DNA of 64,000 bases from Haemonchus contortus (Eukaryota; Nematoda; Chromadorea; Rhabditida; Trichostrongylidae), in contig LS997562.1 of the NCBI GenBank assembly GCA_000469685.2, positions 25,640,076 to 25,704,075 on the forward strand, in the 5' to 3' direction. The first letter of the stretch is position 1; every line of letters begins with the position of its first letter. The notes beneath the pieces were generated by a model. It did not search any database. It saw only the letters and a list, made by a program, of their open reading frames with translations, and was not told the origin of the DNA. This document shows, piece by piece, positions 10,316 to 22,623 of the stretch. Both the position numbers and the translations under genes were made by a program.

Positions 10316-13080
10316 GGTCCAGCCTCACAGAATGTCTACCTGAAAGCAGGAGTTAAGTTGAAACGATAACAAACCTGAACTCAACGCTACGGCAATCGAT
10401 GAAATGAAACACCAAGCGCATTCAATCCCAAATAAATATCGAGTACGTACTTGATGGTACTGTGTCGTATGGAGTGCTCATGATGAGGTAAGAGAGAAAC
10501 ACTTCTAGAATTGAGTTGAACTGGCGGGAGGTCAGTGTAGAAGATGAATACTCCGTGTTACTTAGATCTACCCATGGTAGCGAACCGCAATCCCTCATTT
10601 CGCTCACCAGCAACCCCGTGTAATTGCCCAAGGCATTTTTCCTATGCATATTATACACGAAGCCGGGTTTGTAGCATGGTATACGTGACGCGAGTGTTAA
10701 GGCATCCCCTTAAATGTCCTTTTGGTATGCAATTCTTGATTGTTACCATGGATCGTAAATAAATGAATGCGAGCAAGCGATAATGGGACAGAATACAATG
10801 GGAAAGCAGCAGAGGAGCAGACTATTCTTCCTGAAACAAGTCCCTCAGAGAAAAGTCGTGTTCCTCCAGACTTTCGATGACATAATGTCGAGCCAAAACG
10901 CCCGTTATCACAACAGGACATATCCTAGCAACTACAGCTAATTCACGCCGTTTTCTTTATTTTTTTAACCGGCTGCGGCACAGGGTTCACTAATTTCATC
11001 CCACGAGCTCTACTTCATACCAAACGCTTCGCAATGCCGTACACAAAGGATTCCCAGCAGAGTTTTTTTTCTTATAAGATGGGATTATTTACCTTTTCTG
11101 GGACAAAGGGTGAGCATCAGCAGAAATTTGACTTAATTTTCATTCAAATTTTGGATGCTTTCATATGCCTCGTGGGTGTGTTTCTAGGCAACGGGTACAT
11201 GTCTTGTATTCATACACCATGCCTTTTTTTCGTAATCGCAATGAGCTTGCCTTTTTCAGTAATGCACTGAATGTTCTTTTCATATTTTACATCGAACTAA
11301 AAAATCATGACGGAAAGAAGCATCAGGATAATTTCAACCATTTCTTCCAAATTACGAAACTTTTTCAAAATTGTTCAGGGAATCATTCGCGTCAGTTTTT
11401 GCCAAGGATTTTGTCTTAATTTTAGGAATCCCAAAAATCAAAAGAAAAAAAGGGTGAAAACAGTTCATTCAAGACTCGTATTCAAAATGTGGTTCACATT
11501 TTGGCATTGGTGTATTGGATTTGTTTATGTATTTCCGGGGAGACCAATTTCAATTTCCTGTTGGCCTTCTAGACATCGCAGCTTTTTAAGTTAAAGCCAA
11601 TACGTGGATAAAAACTGATGCAGACGATTCCTCAAGTAATAAGGTAAACGTGGCATATTTAAAGGTTGCAATAACGGCCTCTTCAGTAACCCTCTTGTGA
11701 TAACTTTGCTCCTCCGCCTCGTAGCAAAGTAAGGAGGAACTTTCTAGGTGCCCTTTCGAAGTTTTATCTCGCATACTTGTGAGAATTCAGTGATCAAAGG
11801 AAAAGAGCTTTCTCCGTACGGAACGACTAATCTGAAACTATCGCATGAGCATTCCTAACAGAGTGGGAACATCAACACTATTGACCCTAACCCTCAATTC
11901 ACGTACTTACTGATTTCAATGCAATTGAGAAGCAAATCGAGCAACGCGTCAAGGCGATATTAAATCTCTGAGTGTTTAACACCGAGATAGATGAAAAGTG
12001 GGAAAAGGGGGCAAAAAACCCAGGCTTTGAAGTTTGTTATCAACTTTAGCGATTTTCAAATTAGCTCTGGACACTCGTGTAATTGCGTATAATGGGCTAC
12101 TACAGTAACTTGACGCCAAGCCTTATTCACTTGCGAATTAGAATGACTTCCTTCTAGTAGGTTTCTGCAAAGGTCCCAAGACCCCGGATGCACGTTTTCA
12201 ATTCATTTCACAATTTCGCTAACAATTTGGATGGCTAGAAGGGGGTGGGTTCTCTGCCTTTCTGACCCTAGGCGTCGGAGTGCATAGGAGAACGGGCACC
12301 CGCATGGCATGCAGGCCTCTGACAGTGCTCGGGAACGACTGTAAGCTTGGAGAATGTATGTTGCAACTAACCCAAAAGAAGGGAGGATCGCCGGCGTGGG
12401 TGAGATGCGGGAATTTGCAATGAAATAATCTAGAGCTGAAAGTTTAAGTCGGATTTTTTTTGCTACAATAGTAGACCCCGCAAAGTGGTCTTTGAACTGA
12501 GTGGACCTATTGGATTAGATGGTACTTTCGCATAAAATTCACATCTCACTCAACCCAGTGCTCCTCCCCTCTTGAGGATTAGTGAGTCCGATTGTAATTC
12601 CGTTCACAATTTTTTTAAACTTCACTGTCGCATAGCTAAATAGAAATACTACAGAATGGATCGCGGACACTGACCTTTCCAAAAGCCAGTTCCCCATGAC
12701 ATGCTGAAGTGACGGTAGGGAGCGGAAGGTATCAAGAGCCTCCCCCGAACTATGCGGAGCTTCTGTAGAACATACTTCCTTTCAGGGAATAACGTTATTG
12801 ATTACGAAATTTTCCACCCTTCTTATCTACAACGTATGGAGAATAGACCTGGGCAAATACAAGAGCCGGGTGAATGGGTAGTCAGGGTCTACGTAGTACG
12901 CCCTTGAAAATTGCGCGAATTAGTTGCGCTCCAATGCCAGTGGAGTGACGGCACAGAACTACGCAGCCGCGCGTCGGTGGCGGAAGAGGCTCTTTATGCC
13001 TCCCTCCCTGTGGCACTCGTTCGGTCTCTTTAAGCAAGAGAAATTTTTCTTGAGTCACTCCTGAGCCTGCTCCAATGCAT
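10316..13080. other. Intergenic DNA
   Basis: Between atg-4 and the mariner element I find no convincing gene. A 78-codon minus-strand frame at 10422-10658 and AT-rich plus-strand frames at 11034-11594 have no motif and no supporting splice sites. The stretch from about 12650 to 13060 has the mixed, CG-richer look of old repeats. Confidence 0.35.
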
Positions 13081-13082
13081 TA

Positions 13083-14217
13083 GGGTGTTTCAAAAGTTTA
13101 GAAAAAAATTATTTGGTTTATTCAACACAAAAATACTACAACAAAAAGGTGAGATCAGTAATTGAGATAGTGGTTTGTAGTTGTAGTAGTATAAGTTTGT
13201 AGACTTCTAGCGGTGTTGTAGTCGCAAGGGCTAAGGTCAGGTGAATACGGAGGATGGGGTAGCCAGGTAATCCCAAGCCTTTCCAGCACCTCAGCCGTCA
13301 CCCTAGTATGATGTGGTCGAGCGTTGCCCATCAAAATCAGAAACTTTCCCTGCATTCGGTGTGAAACAGGAGCTCCAGAAACCATCTCCCGCAGCTGCTC
13401 GCAGATTTCCCTTACAGTCACAGCAGTACCCTCAGATAGGATCTCATAGTAGAAACAGCCGGCGGAGCAGAAGAAGAACGAAATCATATTATTTTTGACG
13501 TGTTTCCCACGCTTTGCAACGGCTTCTGGCCTTATGTCGATTGTTAGCCACTGCACATCCTGAGTGGATTTTCATAAGAAATCCGCTTTTCATCATGAGC
13601 GATGATGAAGCTCGTCCAAGTCACCGTTCGCTTGCGGTCGAGTAGCTTCTGACACACATCGACCCGCACCTAACGCTCGCGCTCAGTCAAGGTGTGGAGG
13701 ATAACTGCAGGAAGTGCTGCGCGAGAGCGACGTCTGCTTAGCGCGTCGTGGATGGTGGAACGAAGAGCAGAAGTCGTCCTCTCCATTTCCCTCAAGCTTT
13801 GAGAAGGATTGCTTTGGATGGAGGCTAAGACAATGTCGGTCTTGGTGGAACGTGGACCTCCGCTCCGTGACGCTTCGTCGAAGTGAATCTCTCTCTAGGG
13901 CGCGACAGTACCACCTATAGTCAGTGCCGAGAGAAGGTGCAGTACTGCCCATCGATGACTGCAATTCCTTCCGGGCTTGAATGACTGAGTGGCCAGAATC
14001 GTAGCAAAGAAGTAGAAGACGTCGATAGTCGTGTCGGTCGGACATAATTCAAATGATGATAACTCACTTCAAGTGCAATATTGTCCTATTGTTTTGACGA
14101 TCTACCAAGGGTGTCCTTTTCCTGCCCTTTTTTTAGGCGGCTCTGCTTCGGCGCTTGCTTGCGCAACATGGTTGCGAAACTCATGACCAAAATTTTTTCA
14201 AAACTTTTGAGACACCC
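13083..14217 (-). mobile_element. Degenerate mariner (Tc1/mariner superfamily) transposon
   Basis: The element has inverted ends GGGTGTTTCAAAAGTTT and AAAACTTTTGAGACACCC flanked by TA on both sides (13081-13082, 14218-14219), the standard mariner target. The minus strand carries a broken transposase: a start around 14045 (MSDRHDYRRLLLL), frame changes near 13.9 and 13.7 kb, an in-frame stop at about 13.68 kb inside LTERER-VRVDVCQKLLDR, then the catalytic-domain parts AHDEKRISYENP, GNARPHHT and LPHPPYSPDLSPCDYN. HDE and SPDLSPCDY are mariner D,D34D-type signatures, with the second catalytic Asp replaced by Gly-Asn (GNARPH instead of xDNARPH). At 1135 bp it is slightly shorter than an intact mariner. 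Inactive fossil copy. Confidence 0.9.
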
Positions 14218-14219
14218 TA

Positions 14220-15736
14220 ATAGTTGGGGCGATCCTTTGGAGGGTCATACAATTACTTTTACTAAGCTTTAAGATGGGGTGAACAGTGTGGTGCGCGATA
14301 TGTTTCACTCGTGCAAAAAGCTGGACCTGCAATTTACTCATCCATCCCGATGCTCTTTCACTCCTAAGGCTTAGAAGAAAAAAAAATTCCCCTGATTAGA
14401 CACGATCTTAAGCATTATTACAGAATGGCGGAGCCTACTACCTCTCCTTCTCTTCTCTTAGGTTTGAGATGATGGGTGCCCCTTTCTTCTCTTCCCTCCC
14501 TCTCTCTCCCTTGCTTCCCCTCCCTTCTTCAGCCAGACCTAGGGTGACCGACTTTGTACCCAAGTTATCCAAGATCGCAAGCACGCACGCGGCAGTGGTT
14601 TCGCGGTATTTACCGTAATTAACCACTGGAAATTGAAATTTGACATTATACTGCGCGCTCCGACACGCGGTTGCATATCAACCGTCTGGTTTGACACAAC
14701 AATTCACTAATTTTTGTAACTTGCTCGTGATAGTTCATTAAAGGTGCACGCGGCTAAATGCGCGGCAAAAACATGGCGATTTGGACGGCCTCGTTGTTGT
14801 TTTCCATTGGGTTGCGGTTTGAAGCAGAACAGTAGCGTGTTACGTTTTCAGTTTTAAACATTGTGCCCGCCTGATAGTTAGCAGGAGAGAAAAAGAAAAG
14901 CAAAAGAGAAAAAAAGGTAGGGTAAGAGAGCTTGTGTGGATATCGCATCCTCAAGATCAGCTGATCTTGCTAGCCTGCTCTAATTCAAACAGGCGCCCCA
15001 ATGTTAAACCCCAAAGTCGTCCAAATGGCCATAAATTTTGCCGCGTTCATTTCCAACCAACGTGCGGAAGTTCCGTCCCCCTCATGTCGGTAAAAATGTT
15101 GTTGGAAGGGGGGGGGTGGTTGGGATGGGGGTCAGGCACATATGGATCAAAAAGGAGGATGGGCACTGGGATTGTGAGCTCTTATGCGGAGGGAATGGAG
15201 TCTTAGGAAGGGAGGAGCACCGGGGTGGGTAAGATGATCCCCTCGTGCGAAAAGCTGGAATGGGGTAGGAATTGAACGTTAAACTGACTAGCCCGCCGCT
15301 TCCCTCCTAAGGCTTAGTTGGAAAACTACATTCTCTGAGATATATAACTCGGGGTTGGATGGTGTAGCTAGGAGGTGCATTGAATCCCAAGCACGCTTTT
15401 GAACCAGGATCCCAGCAGGATTGTTCTAAGGATCGGGTACCCGGGCTGAATTTTGTTTCTGTACGTACCAATAGCAACAATAGCACACACAAGCGGCTAC
15501 CGCATCATTCGGGTCACACATGGGAGGTATCCAAAAAAGGCTTCGGGCAAGGAGACGGAACGGGGCTATGGTGGTGTTTCAAGCATTTGCCGCTGTATTG
15601 TAAATTCTTTTTGTTCTCGTCGCAATCCACTCTTACCATACTTCAAGGTTTCTACAAGGCATATGCTAGCAGTATTTCAGATATCACGTCAGAAGCTGTT
15701 CAGATTGTATGTGATCAGGGCCTCGAAACGGTGACG
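14220..15736. other. Intergenic DNA with a short repeated block
   Basis: No gene seen. Two related blocks occur, at about 14310-14375 and 15240-15315: both contain CTCGTGC(A/G)AAAAGCTGGA and both end CTCCTAAGGCTTAG, so a dispersed repeat is present twice. A pyrimidine-rich run lies at 14445-14525. Just upstream of ints-2 the sequence GTATTTCAG (about 15674-15682) is a possible trans-splice acceptor. Confidence 0.35.
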
Positions 15737-18700
15737 ATGAAATGGGAACTCCATTCGGGCGTGTATTGCGCAGTGGTTGATGGCTCTTTAATGGAAATTG
15801 GAGAAAAGTTTAGCGATGAAGAACTCTCTCCATTCCTCCCACTTCTTGCAGGTTGTCTTACACATCCTTCTCCTAACGCATCGGTGAGTACCTTGGCATT
15901 TATTCCATTCATCTGACCTTGAAGTATACGTCTTACTCATTTAGAAGGAGTTCCTGTCGAAAATTTGCTCCCTAGCGATGACGAGTGGGCTCATGCCGTA
16001 TGTCACTTTGGACTATACAAATCTTGAAAACGACATTGTTTTTTCGCCCAAAGCAGGAGACAGCGATGGTTTTGCCAACCTTGATCCACCTCAGAAGCTC
16101 ACGACATTATGTCAAACTCTTCGAAGCGGTTTGTGGACTACTTCTTACTTTGTCTCAGCTACCGCTTATCAGTGTTTGATGTTTGATATGTGTAGCATTT
16201 TTGGGAGAAACCTTGTCTACGATATTCATGGTTAAACTTCCAAAAGTGCCAGAAAAATCGTTTGAGCAACAGTAGAACGGTTAAATACGGTTAAATATAA
16301 TTTCATACTTTTCATGCGAAGGTTTTCATGATGTATGTTCTCCTAGACACGTTTTCCTCTTCGAAAGGAGTTTTCTCATTTTTAGAGGATTCCTCGAGTC
16401 CAGGAGAATGGTTGCTGCCTTGTTTATGCGAAGAAAACATCGGAGAGTTGGGATGGTTGTTATCATTGATACTTCTTCATATGCCTAGTGTTATTTCCAT
16501 CGAGGAGCTAGCCGCAAAACTGCTTTGCGTCAAAGACGGATCTGATCTTCTAACGCAGGTTTGCAACTTTTCCATTGCTACTTTCTTTCTTACTGCTGCT
16601 CTTTTTTCCAGTCATTTAATCACCATACTTTCCTATTTCAACTTTCGATGCAGGTTGTGGCGAATGTGTCTGAAATGTACCTGCCTCTGATAACTCATTT
16701 GCTTGACATGGCTCCAGCTGATCAAGTCGTTTCTGCAGCTCGTTTAACGACCATTACGAACGTGTGTTGGATTGGATTGGAGTTCTCCATAGTTATTCTG
16801 TTTTGCTGCTCTATTCATTCTTTAGCTTGTCACTCTCAATCCTCTACTTTCGCACTCGATTCTTGACCGAATGGCGGAGATGCGCAAGGAATGCATGTTT
16901 GCTACAAGGGTTGTCAGTGAGCGACTTGACGACGAAGCAGTAATTCTTTTCTTTCTACATACAAACATACAACTCGAACAAATTTCCTGCCCTCGTTTAC
17001 TGCAGTGGTTTCAGATATTTTAATGTTTCTTTTACATTGCAATTTCATTTTCTATGGTAGAGCAGTGAAAAACGCGGTGCTATGCTTTTACAGTTGCCTA
17101 CAAGGCGGCTTATAAAAGCTCTTCTATGACACATGACTCTTCTCTCTTGTTTCAGGTTTGTTATTTCTTGAAGACTCACTTGCTTGATCGAAAGGGGCTG
17201 GTCTCAGCGATGATTGGTAAAAGCGCTACCAAGCATACTGCAGCAGTTGTTCTAAATCGTTTATTGGCAATGATCTCTACTGCTGCAGACAAGTAAGTCA
17301 GGTTTACCCTTCCAATGCTGTTTTTATTTGCTTGTTTGTATTTGGACATACCTAAAGCATGATGTAGAGCGATGCGTCCAAGTGGCACGTTCTGTGATGC
17401 AGTAAAACTAAAACCGCAAATAATCAACGATGCAGACATATTCCCATTTCTATTTGAAAATATTCCACCATGACTTTTGAAGGCAATCAACTGAGCCGAT
17501 GACAGACGTGCTGTTCTCGATTATTTGTCTATATCATCGCTGCGGCTTGAAACTACCACCTTCGGATCTCACTGCAATCACCAGTTTTATCTGTCGACGT
17601 TATATTTCTTGCGATGGCTACCTCATTGCAGCTCTTGCTGCACTGATTGCAACTCCTACGCTTACTTTGTGAGCTTTCTTTGCTTCAAGTTGCTTTTCGT
17701 TTGGATAATCGTATCGTGGTTGCAGCTCTATGAGCGTCCCTGTGGCTTTGAGCTACCAGGTGGAACCGCACATCTCTATTTGGTTCGAGTGGTTGCGTAG
17801 CGAGACGGAGGGAGGTGCGCGCAAGGCGCTTGCTAGAGATCTACTTTATGTTGGACTGGGCATCCTTGGAGGACGATCGGAGGCTATTTGTTCGTACTTC
17901 GCCGAAATACTCCGACTACAGAAGGTACAGCATAATTATGTTAATCAGGTTCAGTTGAGTTGGCAATAAAAACAGCAGCGAGAAATAAAGCCAAATTTAG
18001 GTATCCATTCATCAAAGGCATATGGAACAATGGAAAACTCTTTTCATCAATTCGTGCCTCTCTGAGGCGGATGTTACTGCAAGGTATCCGATTTTGAAAT
18101 CTCTCCATTGTTCTTTAATATCAGCATTTCAAGATGTGCCACTCTGCCGATAACTCCATCTCTTTCTTCTTCTTCTGGAAACAGGTTACCCATTCATGCA
18201 ATGGCAGAGTTAATGTCAGCAAACGCATTCACAAAACACAATGTTGATATCAGTGTAAGCTTTTTAGGCTCTGAGAACAACTTGTGGATACATTGAACCA
18301 TCTCATCTCATAGTCCTACCCTTTTTCAGAGTTGGATGCAAAATCAGCTATCAGAATTATCATTGCCGATGCATCCGCAGTTGGCTGAACTCACGCTGCG
18401 TTTTGCCGTGGAATCAGCGCAGAAAAGTCTCTCTGGCTTCTCAAATGAATTTATCAATGTTGGTTCATTATTATACGTGAATTCTGAAATTTTTGGTATC
18501 ATTTCTAGGTATTTATAATTTTAGAGTGTATTTTCTGGTGATCTTCTCGATGAATCCAAACTTTCTTTACGGGTTCTTGTTCTGCTATACTTGCTCTGCT
18601 ACAAGACGAGAGTCGATGCTGTTAGAGGCACAGGGGTAGAGGCCGCATGCAACTTTACATATTCGTAAGCGTAAACTTAGGGTCCTGTCGCAACTTTCAG

Positions 18701-21700
18701 ATATATCCCATTGATGTATACATGCGTCTCCCTATTCGCTATTTGTTGAGCGTAATGGAAGTCCGTTATGACGACTTTGCCAAAGCGAGATGCCACCTCG
18801 TGAGTTTTCCCTAACATTTGTGTATTCGATACTTTTGTCTGAGCATTTCTCTGACATCTCGTGACAAATGCATTCGTATTTTTTATCATTCGTTTTAATT
18901 CAGGTACGTTTTGTCACTGAACTATTTCCACATGTGTTGCCAACTGTTGACAGCATGGCAATTGCCCAGTCTCGCTATACAGGTGCCCACATAAAAGAGG
19001 AAAATGTACGGCATTGATATTTGGAAAATATACATATTTCACGCTTGGGTCTCGATTGTATGTGAAATTTTGTTTATGTTGCAGTTCGGTGAACATCTAT
19101 GTTCTCCTGACTTTGCTGTGGCAATGGCGGCTGCTCATCGTCTTGATACTGCTCCTCTTACCGACCAGGTCAAACCTTTGCTTGTTCGACTATCGCCAAT
19201 TTGGCAAATGCAATGCTCTTCACTTTTATTAATTCAATCACCAGAGCAGGGGCCACGTCCCGACAATAGATTTTATGAGAAAACAGACAAAGGCAGCACA
19301 GAATTTTTATGAGAAAACAGACAAAGGCAGGACAGAATTATGATTAGAGAACAGGAATAGAATGAGGTTTGAGTTCATTGTGAAGCAACTGAGCTCTACA
19401 TAAAGTAGCATATCGGACTAGAAGATGAAGTTACCTCCTCTTCTAAAAGTTTTAAGTAGTCTCTTGACAGAATCGCTCTTCCTTCGCACGCTTTCGTTAC
19501 AAGCAACCACAACAGCAACCATAACAACCGTTGATCTTCTTCCCAGCAAACATCAACTCCATTCAGTTGTAGGGTCTGCTGTTCACTGTCAACCTGAGAC
19601 TTCTCATAAACAAAGCCACGATTCTCACAAAAACCATCGCTCCATATTCGCGCTCTTAATCCTCCTTTTCCGAATAGTAGGACTGTATTGAGTCAACAAG
19701 GGGTCATTATTTAGTTAAGCTACGAGGTCTCGTTGGAGTTCTTCGAATATGTTCGCAGCAGCAGAAATATTGGAGCTACATTCATAAAACCTCGAAACCG
19801 AATTTGGAAATCTGACTATTTTTGAGTCATTTTTTATTTCCTTTGTGGCTTAGTGAACATATTAGGTTAGGCGCAAGTAAGTGTATTGTACCAAAGTTTT
19901 TCGCTGCATATTGACTACTCAAAAGGGAAGTAGGGTGATCATACTCAAACTTTTCTTTAGCTCAACAATTTCAGGTTCGTTTCATCCCGAGTTTGGCTCG
20001 AGCCTTTTTGTACTCCTTGGATTCCATTCCTCAATCTTATGTGGAAGTTATAGTCGGCATATGGAGTAGACTCGAGAACGTTGTTCCGCGGATGCTTTAT
20101 GAGGTATATCGAGAAGTTATAACGTTTCCTTTGTCGGCATAATGGAACCTGTTATAGAGCTGTACGTTAGAGTGGGCACCTTCAATCTCTCCTAGTCAGT
20201 GCTATCGACATCCATGTCTGTTGTTTAGATGTGACAGGTCCTAATTTGTTTTGAAAAGTTAAATTTACATTAATGTGTAATTGCTCTTCAGGCGCATATT
20301 TTCATCTCCTGCGCACTTCAGTTGCTTTCTAAGAATGGTTTCATTTTATGATCATGCATGTCGTGTACATCTAATGTCACAGGTGCAGAATTCATCTGCA
20401 GCGAAGTGAGGACAATATCTTACCATTTCAAATTTTCTTCCAATCACACACAGTCGTCCATTTACGTGTTCAAAGGGTTCACTAGCAAAAGCAAACAGTG
20501 AATATGAAGGTAGAGTATACGGTACAAATAGTTTCTTAGATTTCCCGTGAGGATTACCCAGTGACCCTCAAGGGTAACGGAAAAGACGCTTCCGGGCCCA
20601 AGAATTCAGGAGGTAGGGTAGAATAGGAGGCCCATTACCGGATCGGTGTTAGGAGCATTCCTGCAGCGTAAAGCTTGACCTCCTGCCACGTATGTGTCGG
20701 AGCAAACTTGGAATCAAGGCGAAGCAAAACTCCAAATCTTCGAAAGCAAAAGCTAATCTAAGCGAATGACTTTACAGTGAGGATGATCGTGCTTCACGAG
20801 ACGTCCTCGCCCATGCGTTTGATCATTCTCAAACATCCATTCTGGTGCAAACCTTGATTGAAATCAGTGACGCGAGGAGGATGAACGATGGTAATAACGC
20901 AGTCATCTTTAAAATAGACGTAGACACAAGTTCAGCAGAGTAAATTTCTTTCTCTTCAATTTAGATCTACGAAATAGCAGTGCGATTGCGCGTCGATGCG
21001 AAGTCAGGAAGCTGGCATGCGAGTTTATCCATCAGATGTTTATTCAGGACAAAAATCTAATGAAACTCGTCCTCTTCCAGGTACATTTTATTTGTTTAAA
21101 ACCTACTGCTTCTTTCGGAAGTGTCTCCATTGCTAGTGCAGAAAGACAGACATGTCTTGTTTTTCCTGCTTTCAAACTTTTATTTGCTTTCGCTTCTCAA
21201 AAGATGCGCTGCTTTCAAACTTTTTCAAAGGTTGAAAAATGTGTTATTTATCAAAAAACGAGCTGTGTATATTGCACCGATGGTGCTGCAACCGGAAACA
21301 ACGGCACACTGTTTGACGGGGAGTTGGAAGAGTTCTCGAACAGGCCGTCCGTAACGCGTTCAAAATTCTTCAAACACTGCGAGAGTAGAAGTTGGCAAGC
21401 TCATGCAATCTGCAGGGCTACTCTTCTTCCAAGTCGGGATGATGGTACTCTGTTGCCAGTGCCTAGGCACATTCTTTTCTGCGATGATCTTATAGGGCTT
21501 CGTCAATCATGCTGCCGGATTCCAGCACCGTGATCTTCACACTGCCAAGTCTTGCATATGAGTGACTGGGAAATAATCTAGAGGCTATATGCGGTCTTCT
21601 TCGAATGGTCACTGAAAATAGTGTGCTGTTTTTACTCTTCAAAAAATTGTAAACTGGCCCTCTAGCTGTCGCAGTACAGATAACGTTACAGACATGGCCG

Positions 21701-22330
21701 ATTGATATGATTCGTCCGCTTGTCGAAAACATACCTTCCATGTTCGTTGCAACAGAATATATACAAGAGATGCTCTCCTTACCCGACATGAAGAGACGTA
21801 TCTTTGCAGTGTGTCTTATGGCAGAAGTTGGCCGAAAAGTGAGTTTATCAAAGAACTTTCCACTTAAAACACATGACTTTAATATTGCCCTCACGATTGG
21901 ATCTTAACCTTTATCATGAGTGGGCTGTTCACGTGTCACTTTACGACATTCATGAATGGTTTTAGTATCGCCTGCCGGAATCAGCTGCTTCACTGAACTT
22001 GGTCATCGATATCCTCAACACTTTGTTAAAGTCCACTCAAATGCCAGGAAATCATGCCCTCTTCACAGCCATAACACCATCTCTAGGACATATCGTGCCA
22101 GTGAGTTCTTGCTATCATTGATGCAAATCTTCTAGTGTTACTTTTTTCACTTCAAGGTCTTTCCGCAGCTCGCTCCTTTGGTAGCTGCACTTATGCTGAG
22201 AATCTCATCTGTGACTCGTGCACAACTGGCGATGAACTGTCTTGACGCTCACCCTCAGGGCAATCGAGAGCGGCGACTAGTAAACACCGTCGAACGTGTA
22301 CTGTGCTCACGTCTATTTATCACAGATTGA
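15737..22330 (+). CDS. ints-2: Integrator complex subunit 2 (INTS2)
   Basis: Scaffold subunit of the nuclear Integrator complex, which cleaves nascent snRNAs and terminates paused RNA polymerase II. The start is MKWELHSGVYCAVVDG at 15737; first exons are 15737-15883 and 15945-16128, then about 16387-16558 and many short exons to the TGA at 22328-22330. Diagnostic matches to the animal family run in order: LPIHAMAELMSANAFTKHNV then MHPQLAEL (18.2-18.4 kb), RAFLYSLDSIPQSYVEV (20.0 kb), EVRKLACEFIHQMFIQD then LMKLVLFQ (21.0 kb), RPLVENIPSMFV (21.7 kb) and the C-terminal FPQLAPLVAALMLRISSV (22.2 kb), ending NTVERVLCSRLFITD. The helical, Leu-rich composition fits the HEAT-like fold. An in-frame extension upstream of 15737 exists but lacks family similarity. 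A poly(A) signal lies 186 bases after the stop. Exact inner exon borders were not all resolved. Confidence 0.9.
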
Positions 22331-22515
22331 GCTTCAACAACGTCACTGCCGACGCTTCAAGTATGCAACGAGCAGAGTTCGAGGCACAGTCAAAACCAAT
22401 TCACTTGAAGCTTCGTTTATTCGCGAGAACAAGTCCACATCAGCGTTACAACATAATCAGTACCTAAAAGGACTGTGATGCTTGAATTATGAAGTCATTG
22501 CATAATTGAAACAGA

Positions 22516-22521
22516 AATAAA
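22516..22521 (+). terminator. Poly(A) signal of ints-2
   Basis: AATAAA in an AT-rich context 186 bases after the ints-2 stop and 100 bases before the stop of the convergent exosome gene. Position and motif fit a 3'-end signal. Confidence 0.5.
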
Positions 22522-22623
22522 ATTAACAGCTCAGTTTTACAACTATGTTCTTACCAAGATATAACTTTTTTAAAACTTGTGCACATCCGTGAATATTCTG
22601 ATTAAGTAACAAAGAATACGCCC